From positions 1 to 40,759 of the forward strand of contig JAKFER010000112.1 in NCBI GenBank assembly GCA_036675565.1: a DNA stretch of 40,759 nt. The letters run 5' to 3'. Position 1 is the first letter of the stretch. Each line of letters opens with the position of its first letter. Shown piece by piece: positions 32,218-40,743 of the stretch. The translations under genes and the position numbers were made by a program. Under the pieces are notes generated by a model that did no database searches, was not told where the DNA came from, and saw only the letters and a list, made by a program, of their open reading frames with translations. Origin of the DNA: JACCYQ01 sp036675565. Its GTDB lineage: Bacteria; Bacteroidota; Bacteroidia; Chitinophagales; Chitinophagaceae.

Positions 32218-32694
32218 TTAAGGAAAATTGATCCCTTCTATCACTTCTTCCAGGAAAAATTTATCTGTCTCATCAAAATCTCCCAGCAATTTACTGTCAC
32301 AATCAAGTACTGCAACTACTTCATGATCCCGGATAATGGGCACCACTATTTCTGACCTGGACAAACTACTACAGGCAATATGGCCGGGAAATTCTTCTAC
32401 GTCTTCAATGATCAAAGTTTTTTTCTGCTCCCAACTGGTACCGCATACTCCCTTACCTTTTTTAATCCGGGTACAGGCTACGGGTCCCTGGAAGGGTCCA
32501 ACAACCAATTCATTATTTTTTACAAGATAAAAACCTACCCAAAGCCAATCGAATTGTTCTTTTAATGCAGCCGAGATATTAGCCAGGTTAGCCACCAGGT
32601 CGGTTTCTTCTTCTGTAATGGCATTAATCTGCGGCAACAAGTTTTTATATTGCTCTGCCTTACTTCCTTTTACAATTGTCAAATCTTCGGCCAT
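32218..32694 (-). CDS. msrC: Free methionine-R-sulfoxide reductase (GAF-domain, fRMsr)
   Basis: The enzyme reduces free methionine-R-sulfoxide after oxidative damage. The 158-residue GAF-domain product has the full signature GPFQGPVACTRIKKGKGVCG and EEFPGHIACSSLSRSEIVVP. Cys74, Cys84 and Cys108 have the same spacing as the three catalytic cysteines of E. coli YebR. It converges on the histidine kinase with 8 bases between the stops and may be co-transcribed with the genes at 33346 and 34376. Confidence 0.92.
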   Translation of the reverse strand: MAEDLTIVKGSKAEQYKNLLPQINAITEEETDLVANLANISAALKEQFDWLWVGFYLVKNNELVVGPFQGPVACTRIKKGKGVCGTSWEQKKTLIIEDVEEFPGHIACSSLSRSEIVVPIIRDHEVVAVLDCDSKLLGDFDETDKFFLEEVIEGINFP

Positions 32695-32752
32695 ATTGAA
32701 TTGTATTTGTGCAAATGTTGAACAAAAAATTCACATTACAGTCATCAGGTTG

Positions 32753-33346
32753 TTAGTCATGTTTATCACCGCCGAGGCTATAAGGATTATTTTCTTCATC
32801 TTCCTCGCCTAACTCCTCATTTTCGTCATCCAGTTCTGAACCGGGTACATCAAGGTCATCACCTGAAATATCACTGCTTTTTTCATTTAATGGGACACCC
32901 TCATTATCTGTATTATCCAATGCAGATCGCCTTAGATTTTTATCATCGGTGGTGGGCATATCCTCATCAGCACGACGTAAGAGTTCTTTTTCTTCTTCTG
33001 ATACATCTGCATCATTACCCATTACAGGCCTGGTTTCATCTTCTTCCGGTTCATCGCTGATAGCAATATCCATTACAGGCTCACCAGGAAAATCTTCTTC
33101 ATGCCCATCATCAAAGATGCGGGCACCTTCTTCATCATCAGATGAAATAGTAGTGTCAGCAAACGCTTTTAAATTGGGTACGTGGATGTGTTCCTGGCCA
33201 GGGATATCACTGACTTCCGGCAGATCCATAATGACAGTTTCCGGTTTTAATTTTTCCTGGTCTTTTGGCGAATCTGGTAAATCAGAATTGTTATCCTGTA
33301 TGCTGCCTGTTGAGGTTTGCGGTTTTAATTTTTCTTCTTTTTTCAT
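32753..33346 (-). CDS. Highly acidic, low-complexity protein of unknown function
   Basis: No family is recognised. The 197-residue product is rich in Asp, Glu, Pro and Ser (for example ELDDENEELGEEDEENN near the C-terminus), with no signal peptide, membrane segment or cysteine, and is probably disordered. The frame opens at a GTG (33379), but ATG 33346 (MKKEEKLKP) is preferred. A CAACTTTG box overlapping the GTG could be its -7 element. It lies between msrC and a lytic transglycosylase on the same strand. Confidence 0.7.
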   Translation of the reverse strand: MKKEEKLKPQTSTGSIQDNNSDLPDSPKDQEKLKPETVIMDLPEVSDIPGQEHIHVPNLKAFADTTISSDDEEGARIFDDGHEEDFPGEPVMDIAISDEPEEDETRPVMGNDADVSEEEKELLRRADEDMPTTDDKNLRRSALDNTDNEGVPLNEKSSDISGDDLDVPGSELDDENEELGEEDEENNPYSLGGDKHD

Positions 33347-33452
33347 TTCAATATTTTTTGAATTTTTATTAATTATCACACAAAGTTGATGATTACATTT
33401 TTTTTATAATAACTGAATTAGCATTGAAATTTCTATGCCGTTATTATTTATC

Positions 33453-34376
33453 CTATGATGCCGGCAATAAAATTTTGTATTGGCTTCCTTTTTTAACAGG
33501 TAAGGATCTTCCTCTTAACCATGGATTCAACAGTTTAACTATTTTGTAAGTTGTACCCTGGCTTTGTGCCCAGGTTGCGAGGTTAGGAATAGCACTGGTT
33601 ACAATGACTTCACGAGTTTTGTGTGGAGTATATAGTTTTTCATCATCGAGATTGAAGCCCAGTTCTTCAGCATTGGATAAAAGGTGTTTAAACGCCAGTA
33701 TGCGAAAAATATATTTATTGGTTTCCTCTGGTAATAACAAGTCATAATAATTTTTGGTTCCCTGGAATGTGGCCTGGCTATTGTAACCACCTTGTCCGCA
33801 ATTATAAGAAGCTGCAGCGGCAGTCCAGGAGCCAAATTTGGCATAAGCTTGTTTTAAATATTTAGAAGCAGCATCTGTAGATTTTATATAATCATATCGT
33901 TCATCAACCAAACTGTTCACATGTAAATTATATTCAGGTGCTGACTTTGGCATGAACTGCCAAAAACCGACTGCGCCTGCCCGTGAGGTAAGATTTTGCA
34001 GGTTACTTTCCGCTATACATAAATATTTGAAATCATCCGGAATACCATTGGCTTTTAATCGTTCTTCAATAACAGGAAAATACCTGTTTGCCAGTTTCAT
34101 AATATAAATTATGTTATTCTGGTAATAATAATTGTACAGCAATTCACGATCAAATCGCTCATATACATCCCATCTGTCTAATGGAACATTTTCACCGGCA
34201 AAATTCATTTCCGCCGGAACTTGCGGTGCAAACCAAACCATTTCATTATCATTACTTATTTTGTTTTTTTGAATAGCAGGTTCTTTATTTTCATCAAATG
34301 AAAATTGCATTAATAGTAATGCTCCACCTAATACTCCAATTAGAAATATTAAAACTGAATGAAATGATTTTTTCAT
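33453..34376 (-). CDS. Membrane-anchored lytic transglycosylase (SLT/MltD-like)
   Basis: The enzyme cleaves peptidoglycan glycan strands to leave 1,6-anhydro-MurNAc ends. The 307-residue product starts MKKSFHSVLIFLIGVLGG, an N-terminal signal or anchor. The family 1 lytic core follows: LCIAESNLQN (catalytic Glu about 123), SRAGAVGFWQFMPKSA and AAAASYNCGQGG. The last 45 residues (TYKIVKLLNPWL, LPVKKGSQYKILLP) resemble a single LysM motif for wall binding. An upstream ATG at 34418 would add 14 residues; 34376 gives the better signal sequence. Confidence 0.88.
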   Translation of the reverse strand: MKKSFHSVLIFLIGVLGGALLLMQFSFDENKEPAIQKNKISNDNEMVWFAPQVPAEMNFAGENVPLDRWDVYERFDRELLYNYYYQNNIIYIMKLANRYFPVIEERLKANGIPDDFKYLCIAESNLQNLTSRAGAVGFWQFMPKSAPEYNLHVNSLVDERYDYIKSTDAASKYLKQAYAKFGSWTAAAASYNCGQGGYNSQATFQGTKNYYDLLLPEETNKYIFRILAFKHLLSNAEELGFNLDDEKLYTPHKTREVIVTSAIPNLATWAQSQGTTYKIVKLLNPWLRGRSLPVKKGSQYKILLPAS

Positions 34377-34544
34377 AAATAGAAATTTAGAATTTAACAG
34401 CAGGTGTAAAAAAATCATACCCCAAATAGTGGAGCTATTATAAATATTTCCCCAAATTGGTAATTGGTATTACATTGATTATTAACATTTTAAATGTAGA
34501 ATAGTTTAGGCCCGGGAATTGTAATCTGGATAGAAAAAATGTAT

Positions 34545-35000
34545 ATGAAACAAATAAAATTGGGCATTGCAGGACTTGCATTTATGATGTTCCTGGTTAG
34601 TTGTGAGTCTGAAGGCCGCTATGTAGACCTGGAATCTGGTAACAGGGTAGAAGTTGAAAAAGATGCTGAAACGGGTTATATGGTTAATGCAGAAACACGG
34701 AAACCACTTTATATCTATGTTGATACTGAAACAAATGATACCATTTATGGTCGTACAGGAAACGTTGTTAATGGTAAAGTGGCATTGAATAATGGCAAAT
34801 GGGAATATGATGCTGATGGCGATTTTAAATATACGGATGGCGATTACAAATTAAAAGTTGAGGCCGATGGCGATTATAAAATAAAAGATGGGGACTATAA
34901 AAAGAAAGTAGATGCCGATGGTGATATTAAGATCAAAGACGGTGATACCAAAATTAAGATCGACGGTGAAACAGGTGAGAAGAAAGTGAAGAATGACTAG
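34545..35000 (+). CDS. Repeat-containing lipoprotein of unknown function
   Basis: The 151-residue product has a lipoprotein signal, MKQIKLGIAGLAFMMFLVSC, with the lipobox cysteine at about residue 20. After an acidic middle section come three tandem 17-residue repeats: ADGDFKYTDGDYKLKVE, ADGDYKIKDGDYKKKVD and ADGDIKIKDGDTKIKID. The DxDGD units recall Ca-binding loops, but binding is only a guess. An ATG at 34539 would add two residues. It ends shortly before a shared terminator, facing the lipid kinase gene. Confidence 0.75.
   Translation: MKQIKLGIAGLAFMMFLVSCESEGRYVDLESGNRVEVEKDAETGYMVNAETRKPLYIYVDTETNDTIYGRTGNVVNGKVALNNGKWEYDADGDFKYTDGDYKLKVEADGDYKIKDGDYKKKVDADGDIKIKDGDTKIKIDGETGEKKVKND
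34812..34964 (+). repeat. Three 51-bp tandem repeats in the lipoprotein gene
   Basis: Each unit encodes a 17-residue block of the type ADGDxKxxDGDxKxKVD. The units are diverged at the DNA level, which suggests an old expansion. Confidence 0.75.
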
Positions 35001-35037
35001 AGCCAGAAAGAAAGTTTATTGTGTAATAAAAACGGGT

Positions 35038-35065
35038 AGAAAGCCATCCAAAAGGGTGGCTTTCT
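35038..35065 (+). terminator. Terminator between convergent lipoprotein and lipid kinase genes
   Basis: The 12-bp arms AGAAAGCCATCC (35038-35049) and GGGTGGCTTTCT (35054-35065), one T-G pair, have an AAAA loop. It is followed by TATTATT on the plus strand and may act in both directions. Confidence 0.7.
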
Positions 35066-35067
35066 TA

Positions 35068-35961
35068 TTATTGCATTGCAGGTTTTTTGGGTAAGATTAA
35101 ATGAAGTATGCCGGGAAGAATTCTTGCATTTACTTTATTTACTTTGCCCAAATATTCTCCATCTACCTGGAAATGCGCTTTATGTCGCATTTCAATCTTT
35201 ACAGATTTGGCTTTTATAATCTCAATTTTTTTTGGGTTAAAAGGTTGAGGTCTGAACCACATTTTTAAAAGTTCGGATATCGCCAGTCTCCTGACAATAA
35301 CTACTTCAAATAAACCATCGTGTAAGTCACCACCCGGATTGATCACTGCACCAAAACCATATTTACTGGCATTGGCTAATATAACAACCAACGCTTTTCT
35401 TTGAACGATCATATTTTCTGTTTCCACCCACACTTTTAAATATCTTCTTCTCACCAGTACTTTTAAAAGGACTTTTGCATATCCTAATTTGCCTCTTCGG
35501 TTTCCTTCCGAAAAATATTTTACCAGTTCCGCATTCATACCAACATCACTCAAATGAAGGCTCATTTCATCATTCACTTTAAGCATATCGGTTTTACGGA
35601 TCTCTCCATCCTGTATCAGTTTTAAAGCCTCATTTACATTTAGCGGAATATCAAGTTCTCTGGCCATACCATTGGCTGAACCTCCTGGTAAAATACCCAT
35701 GGAAACATCGGTGCCCATCACTGTCTTAGCAACCATAGTTACTGTTCCATCGCCACCTACAGCGATCACACGTTCCGGTTTTATTTTGAATATTTGTTCT
35801 TTTACTGAATTTTCATTGTCATTGCTACTTAAATGATAAAAGTAAATAGTATGTTCACTGTTCAAAAAGAATTCTCGAATGTTTTCTTCCCAATCAACTG
35901 TACTTTGATCACCAGCATGGGGATTAATTACAAATAAAATTTTGTGAGGGTTCAGGGGCAT
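35068..35961 (-). CDS. Diacylglycerol/sphingosine kinase-like lipid kinase (YegS/DagK family)
   Basis: The 297-residue product has the family signatures VINPHAG (11-17), AVGGDGTV (67-74) and GILPGGSANGMARE (89-102), and a C-terminal beta-sandwich with HFQVDGEYLG. Members phosphorylate diacylglycerol or related lipids with ATP at the inner membrane, recycling DAG to phosphatidic acid. It is transcribed divergently from an App1-type phosphatase only 18 bases away, which could catalyse the reverse reaction. Confidence 0.9.
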   Translation of the reverse strand: MPLNPHKILFVINPHAGDQSTVDWEENIREFFLNSEHTIYFYHLSSNDNENSVKEQIFKIKPERVIAVGGDGTVTMVAKTVMGTDVSMGILPGGSANGMARELDIPLNVNEALKLIQDGEIRKTDMLKVNDEMSLHLSDVGMNAELVKYFSEGNRRGKLGYAKVLLKVLVRRRYLKVWVETENMIVQRKALVVILANASKYGFGAVINPGGDLHDGLFEVVIVRRLAISELLKMWFRPQPFNPKKIEIIKAKSVKIEMRHKAHFQVDGEYLGKVNKVNARILPGILHLILPKKPAMQ

Positions 35962-35979
35962 ATTTTTTTTAATTAATAA

Positions 35980-37047
35980 ATGATTGAAGGTAACATAGTA
36001 ATTAGTATGCCAGCGAAAGGAATTTTTTCAAAAATATATAAAAGACTTTTGTGGAGGTTTCGTTTAACAAATGATCCTGTTGTGCAGGTATATAATGGAT
36101 ATGGAAACCGGAAATATATTTTTTTATATGGACATGTCTTTAAATTCAGTCCTGTACCGCGTAAGCGTTTCCGTGGTTCTTATGTTACGAATGCCTTTGC
36201 ATTAATCCGGTCATTTATGGTGAAACCATGGCCAGGTGCAAAAGTGAAACTAATCTGGGGTAACCAATCGATCGAGCATATAACCGGTTCAGATGGATTT
36301 TTTAAGTTTGAATGGTCGCCGGGTATTGATGTAAAAGCAGGCTGGCACCCAGTGCAGGTTCACCTGGTTCACCCGGAAACGAACCTGATTATTTCTACCG
36401 GCGAAGGGTTGGTTTTCATTCCTCACGAACACCAGTATGCGATAATATCTGATATTGATGATACCTTCCTGATCTCACATTCAGCAAAACTTCGCAAAAG
36501 ACTGTATGTATTATTCACAAAAAATGCGCACAGCCGCAAAACCTTTGACGATGTTGTAAAGCATTACCAGTTATTGGCGCATGCAGGCAGCTTGCAGGAT
36601 CTGCCAAACCCTTTTTTCTATGTTTCAAGCAGTGAGTGGAACCTGTATGATTTCATCATTGAGTTTTCAAAAAGAAATCATTTACCCAGGGGAATCTTCC
36701 TGCTGAGTCAATTAAAAAGACTTCATGAAGTTTTAAAAACCGGGCAAAATAAACACAGTGCGAAATTCATGAGAATTGTAAGGATTATTGAAGCATTCCC
36801 GGAACAAAAATTTATCCTGATGGGAGATGACTCCCAGGAAGATCCCAATATTTATGCATCTATCGTAAAACACTTTCCCGATAAAATACAGGTTGTTTAC
36901 CTGCGTCGTATTCATTCGCCCAATCTTAAAAAAACGGAAGAGAATGTAAAGTTTATACAGGATATGAATGTGCCCTGTTGTTACTTCACCCATAGCATAG
37001 AAGCGATAGCGCATAGTAAAAAAACCGGCTTGATTCCATCATTATAA
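35980..37047 (+). CDS. App1-like phosphatidate phosphatase domain protein (DUF2183)
   Basis: The 355-residue product has the HAD-like motif SDIDDTFL (157-164, aspartates at 158, 160 and 161), then FFYVSSSEWNLYDF and FILMGDDSQEDP, the catalytic blocks of the App1 family. In yeast App1 is a Mg-dependent phosphatidate phosphatase; bacterial members are mostly untested. Residues 60-150 form an N-terminal beta domain. There is no signal peptide. ATG 36007 is an alternative start that would leave 45 bases to the divergent kinase gene. Confidence 0.85.
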   Translation: MIEGNIVISMPAKGIFSKIYKRLLWRFRLTNDPVVQVYNGYGNRKYIFLYGHVFKFSPVPRKRFRGSYVTNAFALIRSFMVKPWPGAKVKLIWGNQSIEHITGSDGFFKFEWSPGIDVKAGWHPVQVHLVHPETNLIISTGEGLVFIPHEHQYAIISDIDDTFLISHSAKLRKRLYVLFTKNAHSRKTFDDVVKHYQLLAHAGSLQDLPNPFFYVSSSEWNLYDFIIEFSKRNHLPRGIFLLSQLKRLHEVLKTGQNKHSAKFMRIVRIIEAFPEQKFILMGDDSQEDPNIYASIVKHFPDKIQVVYLRRIHSPNLKKTEENVKFIQDMNVPCCYFTHSIEAIAHSKKTGLIPSL

Positions 37048-37060
37048 GAATCAATATATT

Positions 37061-37693
37061 TTAAAAATCAAATTCAATGACTTTGTTGTCTTTCAGCATA
37101 TAGTCAATAAATTTTTCATGATTTTTCATAGACCCCTGTACCTTAAAAGTTCCTGTTAATTCATCTGCCTGGCGGGTGCGTTTAACTATCCTGTATTTCA
37201 AATTATTATTTTTCAGCACTTCTTCATAAGGTGATAATAACCCGTCCTGTAAAGATGATTTTACGATGTAAATTTTTTCTTTGTATAACCTGTCAATAAA
37301 ATCTTCTACTTTATATAAAAAGGCAAGAATAATAAATGTAGCCAGCAGTGTAAAACCTGCGGCATAATAAAAACCAGCGCCTATTGCCATCCCAACAGCA
37401 GCCGTAACCCAAATGGTTGCGGCAGTTGTTAAACCATTTACGCCCTCTTCACTTTTAAAAATAACCCCGCCACCAATAAACCCAATACCAGTTACCACAT
37501 TGGCCACAATTCTATCCATTGTGTCACTGGATAACAACAAAGAAATTAATGTAAATAAACATGATCCAATGGAGATCAGAATTAAGGTCCTGAAGCCCGC
37601 AGACTTATTCCTGTACTCTCTTTCAATTCCTAAAATGGCACCTGCTAATAATGCAAGGCTGATCCGGATAATAATGGTTTCAGTATTTGGCAT
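37061..37693 (-). CDS. MgtC/SapB family membrane protein
   Basis: The 210-residue product has the N-terminal multi-TM block ALLAGAILGIEREYRNKSAG FRTL and GFIGGGVIFKSEEGVNGLTTAATIW (shown in parts), diagnostic of the MgtC/SapB family. A cytoplasmic C-terminal domain of about 80 residues follows. Proposed roles include control of Mg or P-type ATPase function; enzymatic activity is not established. It converges on the App1-like gene. Confidence 0.9.
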   Translation of the reverse strand: MPNTETIIIRISLALLAGAILGIEREYRNKSAGFRTLILISIGSCLFTLISLLLSSDTMDRIVANVVTGIGFIGGGVIFKSEEGVNGLTTAATIWVTAAVGMAIGAGFYYAAGFTLLATFIILAFLYKVEDFIDRLYKEKIYIVKSSLQDGLLSPYEEVLKNNNLKYRIVKRTRQADELTGTFKVQGSMKNHEKFIDYMLKDNKVIEFDF

Positions 37694-37793
37694 GAACCAC
37701 GATTTTTTTTGAAATTACAATTATTACCCGGTGTTATTATTGCAGAAAAAAATTTCAATGCAATTAATAAATGATGATTTTTTGTTGGATACT

Positions 37794-38042
37794 TTAATAT
37801 TTTCCCGCCTGGAGCTTTTCCGCAATGGCATTTTCCAGGTTATCCGGAAGGGTTGATGCTTCATCTCCGATAGCTGCTAATCGTTTTAATTCTGAATCAT
37901 ATAAAAAGATTAATTCGGGATTCCCGTTATAACTAACCTTGAACCTTGTTTCTGTATTAAATTCATAAGGAGTTACCTGTACCAGGTATGGTACGCCGTC
38001 TACTACAAGATTTAAACGATGTTGTGTTTCCTGCATATTCAT
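37794..38042 (-). CDS. Small protein of unknown function (82 aa)
   Basis: A short, soluble, probably beta-strand-rich product (RLNLVVDGVPYLVQVTPYEF, then FKVSYNGNPELIFLYD) with a helical C-terminus. No signal peptide or known motif. A second Met at residue 3 is an alternative start. It follows MgtC's region on the same strand, with 100 bases between the genes, and is divergent from the EcsC-like gene. Confidence 0.6.
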   Translation of the reverse strand: MNMQETQHRLNLVVDGVPYLVQVTPYEFNTETRFKVSYNGNPELIFLYDSELKRLAAIGDEASTLPDNLENAIAEKLQAGKY

Positions 38043-38184
38043 GGTTTTTGTAAATGTGTTACAAAAAGGAAACCAAGTATATAAATGGACAATAAATAAA
38101 AATTTTGGGATGCCCAGGCAGTATTCAGTTTACATAATGAGTAAGCTTACACATGAAAACGGCTGGCAGCTGTTTAGCTTTTGG

Positions 38185-38213
38185 TTTGCATACCTTCATG
38201 TCTCATTACCTTG
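38185..38213 (+). promoter_or_regulatory. Possible promoter of the EcsC-like gene
   Basis: TTTG (38185-38188), an 18-base spacer and TACCTTGA (one mismatch to TAnnTTTG). It would give a leader of about 15 nt before the GTG start. Confidence 0.4.
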
Positions 38214-38234
38214 AACTAACAATAATTTTATTTT

Positions 38235-38969
38235 GTGGAAATCTTTTACCAAAAACAAATCATAAAGGAAGTCGCGGACTGGAAAAAGAAAATGCGGAGT
38301 CATCCTTCCATTGTCGATAACATGTCTAAATCTGTCCAGAACAGGTTAAACCGACTAATACCCGAAAAGGTACATGACATTATAACTGCAACTATCAAAC
38401 AAATGGTAAAAGCGGTATTATTCGGTTCTGAATTTTCTGCCATAAAGGAAAAGTCTTATTCCAGCCTGCAGGAGGCTGAAATGGCTATCCTGGAGCGAAT
38501 TAAAAACTATAAACAAACTGCTGCAATTGAAGGTGGCGTTACCGGGGCCGGTGGTTTTTTAATGGCAATGGTTGATTTCCCTGTTTTATTGAGTATTAAG
38601 ATCAAACTATTGTTTGATATCGCCGTGATGTATGGTTTTGATGTAAAAGATTATAAAGAAAGGTTGTTTATCCTGTATGTTTTCCAGTTAGCCTTCAGCA
38701 GCCAGCTACACCGGCAAAGTGTATTTAAGGATGTAGAAAATTGGGAGCAACTGAGCCAGGAGCTTCCCAACGATATGAATGAATTTAACTGGCGTCCATT
38801 TCAACAGGAATACCGGGATCATATAGACCTGGCTAAAATGGCCCAATTAATCCCCGGAATTGGCGCCGTGGTAGGCGTGGTAGTGAATTACCGGCTGATA
38901 AAAAAATTAGGTCATACTGCTATGAATGCTTACCGGATGCGCTTATTAGCCGCCCAATCTTTTAAATAA
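38235..38969 (+). CDS. EcsC family protein
   Basis: The 244-residue product has an amphipathic N-terminal half (about 1-95), then a Gly-rich hydrophobic block GGVTGAGGFLMAMVDFPVLL (from about 100) and a second one near the C-terminus (LIPGIGAVVGVVVNY), the pattern of EcsC-family proteins. EcsC is named from the Bacillus Ecs ABC transporter locus, but no transporter genes adjoin it here, and its activity is unknown. The start is GTG 38235, which gives the family N-terminus. Confidence 0.82.
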   Translation: MEIFYQKQIIKEVADWKKKMRSHPSIVDNMSKSVQNRLNRLIPEKVHDIITATIKQMVKAVLFGSEFSAIKEKSYSSLQEAEMAILERIKNYKQTAAIEGGVTGAGGFLMAMVDFPVLLSIKIKLLFDIAVMYGFDVKDYKERLFILYVFQLAFSSQLHRQSVFKDVENWEQLSQELPNDMNEFNWRPFQQEYRDHIDLAKMAQLIPGIGAVVGVVVNYRLIKKLGHTAMNAYRMRLLAAQSFK

Positions 38970-38992
38970 ACGTTCATCCATGGCAAGGTTTT

Positions 38993-39021
38993 TTTGATAT
39001 TAAGAATATTGTTGTATTTTG
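38993..39021 (+). promoter_or_regulatory. Possible promoter of the secreted-protein gene at 39128
   Basis: TTTG (38993-38996), an 18-base spacer and TATTTTG (one base shorter than TAnnTTTG). The leader would be about 100 nt and ends in an inverted repeat. Confidence 0.35.
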
Positions 39022-39110
39022 GCCTTCACAGGTAATCTCCATCCTGAAAAAAACCTCACGCTAAGCATCCGTACTTTCCCTTGACAAGACCTCATCGTTC
39101 TATGAAGAGC

Positions 39111-39127
39111 CGTTAAAACTTTTAACG
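39111..39127 (+). promoter_or_regulatory. Inverted repeat directly before a start codon
   Basis: CGTTAAA (39111-39117) and TTTAACG (39121-39127) form a perfect 7-bp inverted repeat with a 3-base loop, and the second arm abuts the ATG at 39128. It could hide the ribosome entry site or act as an operator. Confidence 0.5.
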
Positions 39128-40165
39128 ATGAGAAGAAATTTTACCCTTTTGATTTCATTTATTGGTTTAAGTCTGATTTCAAATGCACAAATGTGGAGCA
39201 TCCGTGATCTTGCTGGTCTCACTTTTCAATCTGAAAAGAAGGTTTCCAGTTATCTCTCCAGGAAAGGCTTTAACAGTGCCGGCGTGGACAATATCAAGGA
39301 TACCATTGTAAAAAATTACACTTACATAGGAAAGAGAAGACAAAAAACGATTGATTCCACGTATCGGTTCTTAAATCTTTATGAAGTAAAGAATGTACAA
39401 GGTTTAACCTACCAGACTTCTTCCAAAGAAGAAGCGGAATCCATTATAGAGGAAATTACCGGGATGGGTTTTATTGAGCCACGAGTTATTAATCCAGGCT
39501 GGCCACAATTATACCAGAAAAATGATGTGACTATTGTGTATAGCTGGTTCACCGAAGAGGATGAAATTATTTATAGTTTTCGCATCAACCGCAATAATTT
39601 ACCTCCTGCCGGGGCAATACGGTTTGCTGAAGACCTGCTTGTTATAAAATCGCATGAACAATTACGTTATTTATACGGAGAACGTAATGTAAGAAAAGAA
39701 AAATATTTTTTCTCCCCGGAAGTGTCAACTCCATGCAGTGTGCTGTATCCAAATACCAGCCAGCAGGCTATTTTCCTGTGGGATGATACGACCAATTATC
39801 ACCAACTTTCTTTTTTAGTTATAGGCGGAGGGTTACAAGGTGAAAATGCTCAGGGTTTTAATGAAATTATTGGCCACAATACCTGGCACTTAAGAAGTGG
39901 TTTAAGAACCGGCCTCAGCATACAGGACTTGATTGCAAAAAACGGATCTGATTTTAATTTTTACGGAACAAGCTCTCCTTTTTATGGTATCATAGTTCCG
40001 GATTCCAGGGGGAGTATCAATTTCAAAACAACCGGGTTTAAATTAAATTGTTTGAATTGCTCCGATTCAAGGGTTCTCAGCAAGGAAATTGTAAGTGCCG
40101 AAAGAGCAGTATCGGATAACCGGCGGTTGTTTGTGAATACCATTATTCTTCATCCTGTTAATTAA
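39128..40165 (+). CDS. Secreted protein of unknown function (345 aa)
   Basis: The product begins with a signal peptide (MRRNFTLLISFIGLSLISNA, cleavage before QMWS). The mature part looks like repeated alpha/beta units; the first (FQSEKKVSSYLSRKGFNSAG) resembles a short domain for periplasmic or surface proteins. Two cysteines lie close together near the C-terminus (LNCLNCSDS). No enzymatic motif was recognised. It is followed on the same strand by another secreted protein 68 bases on, perhaps as one transcript. Confidence 0.7.
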   Translation: MRRNFTLLISFIGLSLISNAQMWSIRDLAGLTFQSEKKVSSYLSRKGFNSAGVDNIKDTIVKNYTYIGKRRQKTIDSTYRFLNLYEVKNVQGLTYQTSSKEEAESIIEEITGMGFIEPRVINPGWPQLYQKNDVTIVYSWFTEEDEIIYSFRINRNNLPPAGAIRFAEDLLVIKSHEQLRYLYGERNVRKEKYFFSPEVSTPCSVLYPNTSQQAIFLWDDTTNYHQLSFLVIGGGLQGENAQGFNEIIGHNTWHLRSGLRTGLSIQDLIAKNGSDFNFYGTSSPFYGIIVPDSRGSINFKTTGFKLNCLNCSDSRVLSKEIVSAERAVSDNRRLFVNTIILHPVN

Positions 40166-40233
40166 TTTATTTTAACAATCAGGAACTTGTTTTATACGCA
40201 ATGCTTTCTATTTTTATAGAAATAGTAATACTT

Positions 40234-40743
40234 ATGAAACAACTTTTCCTTTCTCTTTTACTGCTTCCGTTATTTTCATTTGCACAGGAATGTTCATTAA
40301 CAAAATCAACAGATGATTTTACAAATGAAAAAAAGATCTCCACGGGTTTTGTAAGTTTTAATGAAGGGAAAAGCAAGTTTCTTTTAACGATCAATGCTAC
40401 CAGCAAAGAGATTGATTTCTTTTTCTCACTGGCCAATGGTGCGGAAGGCTGGTGTTTTGATAATTCATCTACCGCGATTGTGCAATATGCAGGCACCCGG
40501 TTAAAAAGCACCAATCGCAATACTGGCAGTATGAATTGCCAGGGACTGTTTCATTTTACATTCAGGAATGTTGCTACAACGCCATCCGCACTCACAAGGT
40601 TCTCAACGCATCCTATTGAATCATTTGTTTTTAAAGGCAGCGGTAAAGAATACGAATTTCATTTAAGAGAAGAGGACCGTCTGAAGATGATGACACTGGT
40701 TGATTGTTTGATAAAAGAAAGCAAGACCTTGTTACCCGGTTAA
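40234..40743 (+). CDS. Secreted protein of unknown function (169 aa)
   Basis: The signal peptide is MKQLFLSLLLLPLFSFAQ. The mature domain (ECSLTKSTDDFTNEKKISTG, WCFDNSSTAIVQYAGTRL) is mixed alpha/beta with four cysteines that could form disulfides. No family is recognised. The frame opens at ATG 40201, but ATG 40234 starts the signal peptide. The gene is complete and ends 16 bases before the end of the window. Confidence 0.65.
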   Translation: MKQLFLSLLLLPLFSFAQECSLTKSTDDFTNEKKISTGFVSFNEGKSKFLLTINATSKEIDFFFSLANGAEGWCFDNSSTAIVQYAGTRLKSTNRNTGSMNCQGLFHFTFRNVATTPSALTRFSTHPIESFVFKGSGKEYEFHLREEDRLKMMTLVDCLIKESKTLLPG

